Of a stretch of 39,647 nt of DNA, positions 21,578-30,793 are shown piece after piece (positions within the stretch are counted from its first letter, which is position 1; each line of letters starts with the position of its first letter). The stretch lies in contig PMUP01000069.1 of the NCBI GenBank assembly GCA_003166865.1, forward strand, positions 1 through 39,647, read 5' to 3'. The translations under genes were made by a program, and so were the position numbers. The notes beneath the pieces were generated by a model. The model worked only from the letters and a program-made list of their open reading frames with translations. It made no database searches and had not been told where the DNA came from. Origin of the DNA: Bryobacterales bacterium. Its GTDB lineage: Bacteria; Acidobacteriota; Terriglobia; Bryobacterales; Bryobacteraceae.

Positions 21578-24520
21578 GTGTTGACCCGCCTGGGCTGGTG
21601 GATCGGTGTGTCTACGCTTGCCGCCCTCTGCACGGTGTCACCCGCAGCGGCGGCCGATCCGTACGAGGGCAAGCTGATCGCCGGCGTTAAATTCGATCCT
21701 GAACGGCAGCCGCTGACGTCTGATCAGCTCCTGGCCATGATTCCGCTCCGCGTGGGGCAACCACTGCGCGCTGCCGATCTGCGCGATTCCATCCAGCGTC
21801 TGTATCAGACCGGCGAATACGCCGATATCGCCGTGGATGCCACGCTCGAGACCGGCGGCGTCGCTCTGAAATTCATCACCAAGCCGGCGTTCTTCATTGG
21901 CTACGTCGAAGTGGAAGGTGTTCCCGAGCCGCCCAATGAAGGGCAGCTTTTGGTGGCCAGCAAGCTCGCGCTTGGCGCCCCTTACGTGCCCGACCAGACC
22001 AGCGCGGCGGTGAGCCGTATTGTCGATCTCCTGAAGCGGAACGGCTTTTATAGCGCCGGAATCGAGCCTGCCACGGCCACGCGCGAAGCCACGCAACAGG
22101 TGCAAATCGATTTTCATGTCGGCGCTGAGCAGCGCGCGAAATTCGATGGGCTGATGGTCAGCGGCAACAACTTGCGTCCCGAGGAGAGTCTCCTTCATTC
22201 CAGCCGCTGGAAGCGGTGGCCTGGCTGGTTAGGCTGGCATCCCTTGACCGAAACGCGCTTGCAGAACGGCGTGGACAACCTCCGCTCCTGGTATCCCAAG
22301 CACGATCACCTGCTGGCGCAAGTGACGCTGGTGAAGCTGGACTTTCATCCCGCCACCAACACCGTTACGCCGGTGCTCAAAATCGATAGCGGCCCTCCGG
22401 TGCTCGTGCGGCTGCGGGGCGCCAAGCTCTCCTCCGGCAAACTACGCAGCCTCCTGCCGATCTATGAGGAGCGTTCCATCGACCGCGATCTGCTCGAGGA
22501 AGGATCGCGCGACCTGGCCTCGTACTTTCAAACCCAGGGCTATTTCGACGCCACAGCCAACTACCGCATGGCATCGCCTCCCAACGGCGAGCAACTGATC
22601 GACTACTACGTCAACACCGGCGTGCGCCACAAGATCGCCAAAGTCGAAGTGCAAGGCAATCATTATTTCGACGGCCCCACCATCCGCGAGCGCATGTCCG
22701 TCATGGCCGCTACCTTCATCCGCTACCGGAACGGCAGCTATAGCCGCAACCAGATGGATCGCGATCTGGAGGCCATTCGCGACCTGTATCGCAGCAACGG
22801 GTTTCGCGACGTCATGGTCACCTCCCGGGTGCTGGACGACTACAATGGACAGACGGCTCACATCGCCATCTTCATCGACATCACCGAAGGACCGCAGTGG
22901 TTTGTCTCGAAGCTCGCGTTCGAGGGCGTTTCCGACGATTTTCGCGCCGCACTGCTCTTGATCTTGCACTCCACCGCCGGCCAGCCCTACAGCGATCTAA
23001 ACATCGCAAACGATCGCGATAGCATCCTCGACTACTACTTCAATAGCGGTTACCCGCAGGCCAAGTTCGATTTCACGTCCATGCCCGCCGCCGAAGCCGA
23101 TCAGATGAACCTCACCTTCATCGTGACGCCCGGACCGCGCGTGTACGTGCGTGACATTCTGGTGGCAGGGTTGAAGCGGACGCAACCCGATCTGGTTCGG
23201 GACCGCATCAGCCTGGATCCAGGCGATCCGCTCTCGCAGAGCCAGATCAATCAAAGCCAGCGCCGCCTCTACGATCTCGGCATTTTCACTCGCGTGGACG
23301 CCGCCATTCAAAATCCCGATGGCGACGAGCCTGACAAGTATGTCCTGTATTCGCTCGAAGAGGCGGGACGCTATTCCATGAATGTGGGCGTCGGCGCCGA
23401 GATTGGGAGCATCGGAGGCGGCAGTACGTCGCTCGATTCACCCGCCGGGGTCACTGGCTTCAGCCCGCGCTTTTCCTTCGGCATCAGCCGCCTGAATGTC
23501 TTTGGATTGGGGCACACTATAAGCCTGCAGACGCTGGTCTCCACGCTGGAGCAGCGCGCTCTGCTCACCTACGTGGCGCCGCAATTCCTGGGCAATCCCA
23601 AACTGAGCTGGCAGGTCTCCGGATTGTTCGACATTTCTCACGATATTCGCACGTTCTCTTCCCGCCGCGAGGAAGGTTCGGTGCAACTGTCACAGAAGCT
23701 GTCGCGCGCCAATACGCTGCAATATCGATATACCTATCGCGACGTGGATATCCTGGGAAAGCTCCTGATTAGTCCCGATTTGGTTCCCCTGCTCTCACAA
23801 CCTGTCCACGTTGGATTCTTTTCGATGAGCTTCATTCAGGACAAACGCGACGACCCCTTCGACTCTCACCATGGTATGTACACCAGCATCGATCTCGCGC
23901 TGGCTTCGAACGTATTCGGTTCGCAAATCGGCTTCGGCCGTGTGGTGGCGCGCAATTCCACCTATTACTCGCTCAGCAAGAATCTGGTGCTGGCGCGCAC
24001 CACCGATTTCGGAATGATCGAGCAATATTCAGGAGCGACCCCCTTTCCGCTGGCCGAGAGATTTTTTGGCGGCGGCACATTCTCCAACCGCGCCTTCCCG
24101 GATTTCCAGGCCGGTCCGCGCGATCCCCTCACCGGTTTCCCCGTCGGCGGCAACGCGCTGTTGATGAATACAGTCGAGTTGCGATTCCCGCTCATCGGCG
24201 ATAACTTGGGCGGCGTGCTGTTCAACGACATGGGCAACGTCTATTCCGCGGTGAATAAGATCAATTTGGAATTCCGGCAACCCAATCTGAAGGACTTCGA
24301 CTACGCCGTCCAAGGCTTCGGCTTCGGGCTCCGCTATCGCACGCCGATTGGTCCGGTGCGCGTGGATTTTTCGCTTAGCCCCGACACGCCCCGCTTCTTT
24401 GGCTGCGAAGGCTCCATCAACCAGTTGATTTACTGCGGCGTTAAGGGATCGGACGTGCCGCGGACGGACCAGCGCATCAACGTTTTCCAATTCCACTTTT
24501 CGCTCGGGCAGGCCTTCTAA
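21578..24520 (+). CDS. Omp85/TamA-type outer-membrane assembly protein with seven POTRA domains
   Basis: A 980-residue member of the BamA/TamA family, which inserts proteins into the outer membrane. A signal peptide (ending SPAAAADP) is followed by seven POTRA-like repeats at about residues 32-103, 104-183, 185-272, 273-349, 350-438, 439-519 and 520-597, most with a start such as KVEVQGNHYF or DILVAGLKRT and a later YxxxGYF/YDLGIF motif. The barrel covers about 599-980; its conserved loop reads RFFGGGTFSNRAF, with Ala where the usual motif has Gly (RGF/Y). BamA has five POTRA domains and classical TamA three. GTG 21578 gives the cleanest signal peptide and leaves room for a promoter (TAAGAT at 21564-21569); ATG 21545 and TTG 21527 are alternatives. 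It directly abuts a SurA-like gene and a tamB gene. Confidence 0.9.
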   Translation: MLTRLGWWIGVSTLAALCTVSPAAAADPYEGKLIAGVKFDPERQPLTSDQLLAMIPLRVGQPLRAADLRDSIQRLYQTGEYADIAVDATLETGGVALKFITKPAFFIGYVEVEGVPEPPNEGQLLVASKLALGAPYVPDQTSAAVSRIVDLLKRNGFYSAGIEPATATREATQQVQIDFHVGAEQRAKFDGLMVSGNNLRPEESLLHSSRWKRWPGWLGWHPLTETRLQNGVDNLRSWYPKHDHLLAQVTLVKLDFHPATNTVTPVLKIDSGPPVLVRLRGAKLSSGKLRSLLPIYEERSIDRDLLEEGSRDLASYFQTQGYFDATANYRMASPPNGEQLIDYYVNTGVRHKIAKVEVQGNHYFDGPTIRERMSVMAATFIRYRNGSYSRNQMDRDLEAIRDLYRSNGFRDVMVTSRVLDDYNGQTAHIAIFIDITEGPQWFVSKLAFEGVSDDFRAALLLILHSTAGQPYSDLNIANDRDSILDYYFNSGYPQAKFDFTSMPAAEADQMNLTFIVTPGPRVYVRDILVAGLKRTQPDLVRDRISLDPGDPLSQSQINQSQRRLYDLGIFTRVDAAIQNPDGDEPDKYVLYSLEEAGRYSMNVGVGAEIGSIGGGSTSLDSPAGVTGFSPRFSFGISRLNVFGLGHTISLQTLVSTLEQRALLTYVAPQFLGNPKLSWQVSGLFDISHDIRTFSSRREEGSVQLSQKLSRANTLQYRYTYRDVDILGKLLISPDLVPLLSQPVHVGFFSMSFIQDKRDDPFDSHHGMYTSIDLALASNVFGSQIGFGRVVARNSTYYSLSKNLVLARTTDFGMIEQYSGATPFPLAERFFGGGTFSNRAFPDFQAGPRDPLTGFPVGGNALLMNTVELRFPLIGDNLGGVLFNDMGNVYSAVNKINLEFRQPNLKDFDYAVQGFGFGLRYRTPIGPVRVDFSLSPDTPRFFGCEGSINQLIYCGVKGSDVPRTDQRINVFQFHFSLGQAF

Positions 24521-25267
24521 ATGTACACGCGCAAAACGGAGTGCGGCGCGGGTAGGTCCTCGGAAGGTTTAGCGGCGCGCGCCGCACCCTTTGCGCTTCT
24601 GCGGGTGTTTTCTAGTCTCTGCCTGCTGCTGGCCGCTGGCCTCTCGCCGCTTTCCGCCGAGATCATCGACCGCATCGCGATCACCGTGGCTAACCAAGTG
24701 ATCACCGAGTCCCAAATCGACGAAGAGATCCGCATCACGGCCTTCCTGAACCGCGACAAGCTGGATGTAAGCGCTGACGCGAGAAAGCAAGCCGCCAGTC
24801 GATTGATCCAGCAAGCGCTCGTTAAGCGCGAAATGGATTTGAGCCACTACCCATTTCCGCAGGCCGTCGACGCCAGCGCTGCTCTTGCCGGTATCAAGGC
24901 CACCTATCCGAACCAGGCCGATTTCGCCGCCGCCCTCGAGTCCTATGGCATTAGCGAGGCGGATCTCACGGGGCGTCTGCTGTGGCAATTCACGCTGCTG
25001 CGCTTCATCGACTACCGATTCCGGCCTGGCATTCAAATTCCCGACGCCGATGTGCAAACATATTATCGGCAGCAGGTTTCCGGCTGGGAACAACAAGGGA
25101 TCAAGCCGATCCCAACCCTGGAAGATTCGCGCGACCAGATTGAGGAGATCCTGACGCAAAAAAGAATTGATCAAGCTCTGGATCAGTGGATGGCCGACAC
25201 CCGCAAGCAGGTGCCGGTTACCTACCACGACGCGACTCTCGCCGACCGCGATGCGGCTAAGCAATGA
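24521..25267 (+). CDS. SurA-like periplasmic chaperone lacking a PPIase domain
   Basis: A 248-residue exported protein with a hydrophobic segment at about residues 24-46, then IIDRIAITVANQVITESQID, the hallmark start of SurA N-terminal chaperone domains, and long helices (SRLIQQALVKREM, RLLWQFTLLRFIDYRF, RDQIEEILTQKRIDQALDQW). No parvulin rotamase domain is present, so it should be a pure holdase-type chaperone. The ATG follows the Omp85 stop with no spacing (TAAATG) and its own stop overlaps the tamB ATG by four bases, so all three genes form one coupled operon. I infer that it delivers unfolded substrates to the seven-POTRA protein. Confidence 0.83.
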   Translation: MYTRKTECGAGRSSEGLAARAAPFALLRVFSSLCLLLAAGLSPLSAEIIDRIAITVANQVITESQIDEEIRITAFLNRDKLDVSADARKQAASRLIQQALVKREMDLSHYPFPQAVDASAALAGIKATYPNQADFAAALESYGISEADLTGRLLWQFTLLRFIDYRFRPGIQIPDADVQTYYRQQVSGWEQQGIKPIPTLEDSRDQIEEILTQKRIDQALDQWMADTRKQVPVTYHDATLADRDAAKQ

Positions 25268-28200
25268 CCCGGCGCTCCAAAATCATCGCAACCACCTTGC
25301 TCGGCGCCGCGGGCCTCGTAATCGCGGTGTTGGCCGCGGGCGTGGTGCTGGCGCAATCCAACTGGTTCAAGAACAAGATTCGAGAAAAGATCGTGTCGGT
25401 GACCGAACGCGCCACCGGCGGCCGTGTCGAAATCGGTAGTTTCTCCTATGACTGGCGCGATCTGACTGCGGAGGTTTCTCCTTTCGTCCTGCATGGCACG
25501 GAGCCGGCCTCCGCTCCGCCCTTGCTGCGTGCGGACAAGATCACAATTCGATTGCGAATTATCTCGCTCTTCGAGAAAAAAGTGGACGTCGCGTCGCTCG
25601 TCTTCGAAAGCCCGCGCCTGGCTGTCACCATCGCGCCGGATGGATCGACGAACGTTCCGCAGCCCAAGCTTGCCGTGCAACGCAACGGCTTCTTGGAACA
25701 GCTTCTCGATCTCAAAGTGCAGCACGTCGAGCTTCGCCACGGAGAGGCGAACTACAATTCCTGGAAGGTTCCTCTCGACGCGGCGGGCGAGCACTTGGAG
25801 GTGTCCCTGCGCTACGAAGCCGGCTCACCCAATGGCGCCCCGCGCTACATATGCACTATTTCGTCAACCGATGCCCGGATCACTTCTCCGGCACTGCGGG
25901 GTCCGGCCGAGTTTGGCCTGGATGTCCAGGTGGCACTCGCCAGGAACGCGATTGAAGTTTTGTCCGGGAATCTCATCTCCGGCGGGATGAAGCTGCGAGC
26001 GTCGGGCGCCATAGGCGACCTTTCCGCGCCGCATGGAGAGTTCGATCTAACCGCCGCCCTTCCGATCGAGGAACTGAGCAAAATGTTCCGGCTGCCGATC
26101 GAGCCACGCGGTACCGTAGAGTTCCAGGGCCACGCCAGCGCCGGCGGCAGCGCCCCTTACCGGCTTACCGGCAAGCTCACGGCAAGAGGGCTCGGGTACG
26201 TCCATCAAGGCGTGGAAGTATCCGGAATTTCGGTGGCCACTCACGCCGATCTGAGCCCCAGCAGCATTCGTTTGCTGGACCTTGACGTCTCCACGCCGCA
26301 GGGCCGCTTCCACGGAACGGCGCAAGTTGCCGCCTTCCAGCGCTTGACTGTGCAAGGCGCAATCGACGGCGTCTCCATCGCTGAAGTGGGCCGCCTCGCG
26401 GGGAGGGAAACGGGTGCCCTCAGCGGAACTCTGAGCGGTCCCTTGCAATTGGAGGGACTGCTGTCCGCCTCCGGCCTGGCAGGCGTCGTGGCGGGCGCCG
26501 ATCTGGTTCTAAAACCCGGCGACGGTGCTCTCCCGGTTCGAGGCGCTGTCGCGGTGAATTACGATCAGCGCACGGGCAAAATCACGCTCGGCAACTCGCA
26601 GATCGCCGTCGGGACGTCCGAAGCAAGCTTGTCCGGAACGCTTGGCGGGATCTTAGCGGTGCATGTCGTTTCCAGAAATATGAATGATGTGATTCCCGTG
26701 CTGCGCGCCCTGGGAGCAACGCCTCCCGCCCGCTGGCCAGTGGAACTGCACAATGGCGTGGCGCGCGTTGATGCGTCGATCACCGGATCGCTCGAAAACG
26801 CCAGAGTCTCCGGGAAAGCCGATTTTGAAAAATTGAAACTGGATGACCCTGAGCTGGGCGCCCAACTGGACGGCCGTGAAGCGGACAGCCTCGTCACCAC
26901 GTTCGACCTCGATCGATCCAGCGCCAATCTGCTGACCGTCAGTGTTCAGCAAGGCAAGCTGCGATTGGAAGGCCAAGGGCGCGCCGGCCTGCACAATTGG
27001 AAGCTCGACGGGAGCAGCCCCATATCCGCGTTAGCCACCCTGCGCTCGGCCGACCTCCAGACCTTGGCGGCCGAAGCGGGAATGGCGTCTCCCCCCGCCA
27101 GTGGCGCGATTTCCGCGACACTACGGATCACCGGTTCGCTGGAATCGCCGCTGCTCAGCGGCAACCTGACACTGGATGATCTCACCGCCTACGGCGAGCA
27201 TTTCACCGCAGCGCGGGCCAGTGTCACTCTTACGGCCACGGCGCTGGAACTATCGAATGGAGAAGCCCGCAACGGCGCGGCCCGTGTCACACTCAGCGGC
27301 GGCTACAATCACCCGGCCAACGATTGGAAAGATGGTTCGCTGCGCTTCGACCTGGCTACCAGCGGCGTCGATCTGGCCCAGCTCAAGCACGTGCAGGAAT
27401 TCGAAAGCGGTCTCGGCGGTCGGCTCGATCTGACAGCCAGCGGCGCGGCCAAAATCGTCAATGGCCTGGTCGATCTCACCTCCCTCAACGGCCAACTCTC
27501 GGTGCGCAACGCGATACTCGACGGCCGCACCTACGGCAATCTGGATGTCACGGCGGCCACCAGACTGCCGGTCCTCACGCTCACTGCCAGCGCAACCGTC
27601 GAGGGTTATCAGATCCGCGGAAGCGGCGAATGGCGCATGGAAGGCGACTATAGCGGCCAGGCTCACGTCCAAATCCCGCGCATCTCTTTTGCCACCCTCC
27701 ACGATCTCTCGCCGGGCAAGCACCTCCGCAAGGACCTTCCTTTCGGTGGATTCGTCGAGGGTGAGGCGGCCATCACGGGTTCACTCAATCAGCCGTCCCT
27801 GATGAAAGCGACCGTGACGCTTTCCACGGTTCAATTTAACCCGAGCCCCAATACGCGGCCTCTGGCCGGCGTCCAATTGCAGGATCTGGTGTTGAAGAAC
27901 GCGCAGCCCATCCACATCGAAGCTTCCACCGGCGCCATCGACATCGGCCACGCCAGCTTTATCGCCAAGGACACCACGCTCGAGGCCTCCGGGCGCCTGG
28001 CGCTCAATTCGAGAACTCCCTGGGATCTGACGATCCAGGGCCGCGTCAATTTCTCCATTCTCGAGCTCTTCAATCCGGACCTGCTTGGTTCCGGCGCCTC
28101 GATTGTGAACGTAGCCATCCACGGACCTCTCATGGAACCTCAGGTGGAGGGCCGTCTGGAGCTGCGCAATGCTTCCTTGTTCCTGCGCGATGTTCCCAAT

Positions 28201-29325
28201 GGCATCGATCAAGCCAACGGTCTGATCCTGTTCGATCGCAATCGCGCCACCGTGCAGAATCTGAGCGCGCAGACCGGCGGCGGCGATATCCAGTTTGAAA
28301 GCGGCAGCTTCGTCGGTTTCCGGGGAACCGCGCTGGTCTATCGTCTGCAAGCCGCGGCGCACAATGTTCGCTACCGTTCCCCGGAAGGAGCCAGCCTGAC
28401 AATGGATGGCTCCCTCGCTTTAGTGGGCACTTCCGAGAATAGCGTTCTATCCGGTTCCGTCTCGGTTACGCGCGCCGCGTTCAATCCCCGGGCCGACCTC
28501 GGGGCCATGCTTGCGTCCACCGCCAAGCCGGTCGCCGAGGCAGATCCGAACGACTACCTCAGCGGGGTACAATTCGACGTTCATATCGTCAGCGCCCGCA
28601 CCCTCGAAATCGAGACATCGCTTAGCCGCAATATTCAGGCGGACGCCGACGTGCGCTTGCGCGGCACGCCTGACCGCCCGGTCCTCCTGGGCCAGGTCAC
28701 GGTAAACTCCGGCCAGATGGAGTTTTTCGGTAACAAGTACAGCATCAATCGCGGCGAAATCAATTTCGACAATCCCGCCAAAATCGAGCCCAACATCAAT
28801 ATGGATCTCTCCACCGAGGAGCGCGGCATCACGGTGGACATCGCCTTCTCGGGCACTCTCAACAAACTGAACTTCTCCTATCGCTCTGATCCTCCGCTCC
28901 AAGCGTCCGACATCATCGCGTTGCTGGCGGTGGGCCGGACTCCCGCTGCCGCTGGTCCCTTGGCCTCTCCGCAAGCCGTCAATAACCTGAACAGCAGCTA
29001 TCTCGGCACCGGCGCCGCCGACAATTCGCTGCTGTCCCAGGCCATCGCGCCCGACTCGGGGCGCTTGCAGCAATTCTTCGGCGTCAGCCACATCAAGATT
29101 GATCCGCAATTGACCGACATCACTATCGTTCCCCAAGCCCGCCTCACCATGGAGCAGCAGGTCTCGTCCAACATCACGCTCACCTATATCACCAATCTCG
29201 CGGTCGCCAATCAACAGATCGTTCGCGTGGAGTATGACTTCAGCAAGAAATGGGCGGCCGTCGCGTTGCGCGATGAAAACGGCGCTTTCAGCATCGATTT
29301 TCAGTACCGCAAGCGCTTCAAATAG
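25264..29325 (+). CDS. tamB: TamB/DUF490 translocation and assembly module protein
   Basis: A 1353-residue inner-membrane-anchored protein of the AsmA/TamB superfamily. A membrane helix at about residues 8-28 (AATLLGAAGLVIAVLAAGVV-like) is followed by a very long beta-rich body built from short strands, and the C-terminal DUF490 domain (about 1000-1353) with typical LRGTPDRPVLLGQVTVNSGQ, FFGNKYSINRGEI, and LNFSYRSDPPLQASDIIALL. TamB spans the periplasm and is thought to work with TamA in barrel insertion or in phospholipid transport. The gene starts inside the stop of the SurA-like gene (ATGA), so stoichiometric expression with the Omp85 protein is likely. Length is close to that of TamB from Proteobacteria. 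Confidence 0.92.
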   Translation: MTRRSKIIATTLLGAAGLVIAVLAAGVVLAQSNWFKNKIREKIVSVTERATGGRVEIGSFSYDWRDLTAEVSPFVLHGTEPASAPPLLRADKITIRLRIISLFEKKVDVASLVFESPRLAVTIAPDGSTNVPQPKLAVQRNGFLEQLLDLKVQHVELRHGEANYNSWKVPLDAAGEHLEVSLRYEAGSPNGAPRYICTISSTDARITSPALRGPAEFGLDVQVALARNAIEVLSGNLISGGMKLRASGAIGDLSAPHGEFDLTAALPIEELSKMFRLPIEPRGTVEFQGHASAGGSAPYRLTGKLTARGLGYVHQGVEVSGISVATHADLSPSSIRLLDLDVSTPQGRFHGTAQVAAFQRLTVQGAIDGVSIAEVGRLAGRETGALSGTLSGPLQLEGLLSASGLAGVVAGADLVLKPGDGALPVRGAVAVNYDQRTGKITLGNSQIAVGTSEASLSGTLGGILAVHVVSRNMNDVIPVLRALGATPPARWPVELHNGVARVDASITGSLENARVSGKADFEKLKLDDPELGAQLDGREADSLVTTFDLDRSSANLLTVSVQQGKLRLEGQGRAGLHNWKLDGSSPISALATLRSADLQTLAAEAGMASPPASGAISATLRITGSLESPLLSGNLTLDDLTAYGEHFTAARASVTLTATALELSNGEARNGAARVTLSGGYNHPANDWKDGSLRFDLATSGVDLAQLKHVQEFESGLGGRLDLTASGAAKIVNGLVDLTSLNGQLSVRNAILDGRTYGNLDVTAATRLPVLTLTASATVEGYQIRGSGEWRMEGDYSGQAHVQIPRISFATLHDLSPGKHLRKDLPFGGFVEGEAAITGSLNQPSLMKATVTLSTVQFNPSPNTRPLAGVQLQDLVLKNAQPIHIEASTGAIDIGHASFIAKDTTLEASGRLALNSRTPWDLTIQGRVNFSILELFNPDLLGSGASIVNVAIHGPLMEPQVEGRLELRNASLFLRDVPNGIDQANGLILFDRNRATVQNLSAQTGGGDIQFESGSFVGFRGTALVYRLQAAAHNVRYRSPEGASLTMDGSLALVGTSENSVLSGSVSVTRAAFNPRADLGAMLASTAKPVAEADPNDYLSGVQFDVHIVSARTLEIETSLSRNIQADADVRLRGTPDRPVLLGQVTVNSGQMEFFGNKYSINRGEINFDNPAKIEPNINMDLSTEERGITVDIAFSGTLNKLNFSYRSDPPLQASDIIALLAVGRTPAAAGPLASPQAVNNLNSSYLGTGAADNSLLSQAIAPDSGRLQQFFGVSHIKIDPQLTDITIVPQARLTMEQQVSSNITLTYITNLAVANQQIVRVEYDFSKKWAAVALRDENGAFSIDFQYRKRFK

Positions 29326-29331
29326 GCCGCC

Positions 29332-29634
29332 GTGCGACTTCGCAAGATCCAGGGAAAACTTAAGGTGGAACACAGCATTCTGGATGGAGTGCGCGATGTG
29401 CTGGAACGCCTGCTCGAAGGCAACCCTGAAATCCGATCCGTCATTCCCGGGGTCATTCGCCCGGTGCGCGACGCCAGGGGAGAGGTCAGAATCCGCGTGA
29501 CAGTGCCGACCACCAATGGTTGGAAGGCCATCGCGCTCAGCGCCGGGGCGCGCCAGGAGCTGTTCATCAGCACCAGTTTTTCCAAGGATCAACTGGAGCA
29601 AGCCATTCGCCGGGCCGTATCCGGGATGGAATGA
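29332..29634 (+). CDS. DUF2103-like small protein
   Basis: A 100-residue protein starting at GTG 29332, six bases after the tamB stop. It reads KIQGKLKVEHSILDGVRDVL followed by NPEIRSVIPGVIRPVRDARG, resembling DUF2103 proteins (a K-x-x-HS-L motif followed by a helix and SIIPGRI). Function is unknown; some members have been described as predicted metal-binding. Here only one His and no Cys are seen, so a metal site is not obvious. The very short gap makes it part of the tamA-like/surA-like/tamB transcript, although this may be positional rather than functional. Confidence 0.65.
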   Translation: MRLRKIQGKLKVEHSILDGVRDVLERLLEGNPEIRSVIPGVIRPVRDARGEVRIRVTVPTTNGWKAIALSAGARQELFISTSFSKDQLEQAIRRAVSGME

Positions 29635-29763
29635 GAGGGCGCGTGAGCAAGTGGTAGCCTATGCGCGGGCCAAGTACTAAAGCGATCCACCTCAGGTTCC
29701 TCTCGAAGTTCCGTACACCGCGATCAGCATCACCTTAACTGCCACTACCGCGCTAACGTTACC

Positions 29764-29802
29764 CGGCCTTCCGGCCGATGACACATTAGATTCCCGTGAA
29801 TC
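29764..29802 (+). other. Leader with two small hairpins before the diguanylate cyclase gene
   Basis: The 193-base gap between 29635 and 29827 holds CGGCC-TTCC-GGCCG (29764-29777) and, just downstream, GATTC-CCGT-GAATC. Neither is followed by a T-run. I compared the stretch by eye with the c-di-GMP-I riboswitch consensus and saw no match. It may simply be a structured 5' leader or the end of the upstream transcript. Confidence 0.25.
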
Positions 29803-29827
29803 CTAAATCTAGATCCCTGGAAATTCG

Positions 29828-30790
29828 GTGAAAATTCTAATCGCGGATGACAGCGTTGTTTCGCGGCATTTGCTGGAAGCTACCTTGCGCAAATGGGGTT
29901 ATGACGTGACGGTGGCCTGCGATGGCGCCGAGGCGTTGCAGGTTCTGGAGCGCCCGGATGCCCCGGCGCTTATCATTCTCGACTGGATGATGCCGGGAAT
30001 GACCGGCCTCGAGGTTTGCCAGAGGATCCGGCAACGCGGCAGCGAGCCGTACACTTACATTCTGCTGCTCACTTCCAAGAGCCAGAAGGAAGATTTGATT
30101 GAAGGCATGGACGCGGGCGCGGACGACTACATCGCCAAGCCGTTCGACCAAAGCGAGCTGCAAGTCCGGCTGCGTGCCGGCACCCGGCTGGTGGGCCTGC
30201 AAGCCGATCTGCTTGCGGCCCGCGAGGCCCTGCGCGAACAAGCCACGCGGGACTCGCTGACGCGCCTGTGGAACCGCAGTTCCATCCTCGACGCGCTGTC
30301 GCGCGAGTTGGCGCGGGCCTGGCGCGAATCTTCTCCGCTCGGCGTCGTGATGGTGGACCTGGATCACTTCAAGTACATCAACGACAATCACGGGCATCCG
30401 GCCGGGGACGCAGTGCTGCGCGAAGCCGCCCGGCGCATGCAAAACGGCGTTCGCCAGTATGATTCCGTCGGGCGCTATGGCGGCGAAGAGTTCCTCATTC
30501 TGCTACCCAACTGCGGTGAAGCGGAGAGCTGCTCGCAGGCCGAGCGTTTGCGCAAACAGCTAACTCATACCGACATCCGCATCGATGACACCTCACTCTG
30601 GATCACGGCCAGCTTCGGCGTCACTGCCGCCCTCCCCGGCGAGCCCTGGACCGCGGAAGGGCTCATCCGCAAGGCCGACGAAGCGCTGTATGTCGCGAAA
30701 AAGTCCGGACGCAACCGCGTGGAGATTTTGGCTTATCACGCTGAGCCGGCGCCCGCTGCCGCGCCCTCGGAAACTGCCGTCGCCACCTAA
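29828..30790 (+). CDS. Response regulator with GGDEF domain (PleD-type diguanylate cyclase)
   Basis: A 320-residue protein made of an N-terminal receiver domain (1-120) and a C-terminal GGDEF domain (about 140-305). The phosphoacceptor is Asp52 (LDWMMPGMTG), and the receiver Thr/Lys residues lie in LLLTSKS and IAKPFDQ. The active site reads GGEEF (218-222) and an inhibitory RxxD site, Arg209-x-x-Asp212, sits five residues before it, so the enzyme should make c-di-GMP and be product-inhibited. The histidine kinase is not adjacent. The start is GTG 29828; CTGGAAATTCG upstream is only a modest ribosome site. No c-di-GMP effector gene was recognised nearby. Confidence 0.94.
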   Translation: MKILIADDSVVSRHLLEATLRKWGYDVTVACDGAEALQVLERPDAPALIILDWMMPGMTGLEVCQRIRQRGSEPYTYILLLTSKSQKEDLIEGMDAGADDYIAKPFDQSELQVRLRAGTRLVGLQADLLAAREALREQATRDSLTRLWNRSSILDALSRELARAWRESSPLGVVMVDLDHFKYINDNHGHPAGDAVLREAARRMQNGVRQYDSVGRYGGEEFLILLPNCGEAESCSQAERLRKQLTHTDIRIDDTSLWITASFGVTAALPGEPWTAEGLIRKADEALYVAKKSGRNRVEILAYHAEPAPAAAPSETAVAT

Positions 30791-30793
30791 TCG

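Noticed and set aside
28447-29601. Open frame of about 384 codons on the minus strand opposite tamB
   Set aside because: Antisense to the conserved DUF490 domain; composition is that of a reverse-frame shadow.
29635-29827. Possible c-di-GMP riboswitch before the diguanylate cyclase gene
   Set aside because: Two small hairpins are present, but no match to the GEMM-I core was seen by eye.
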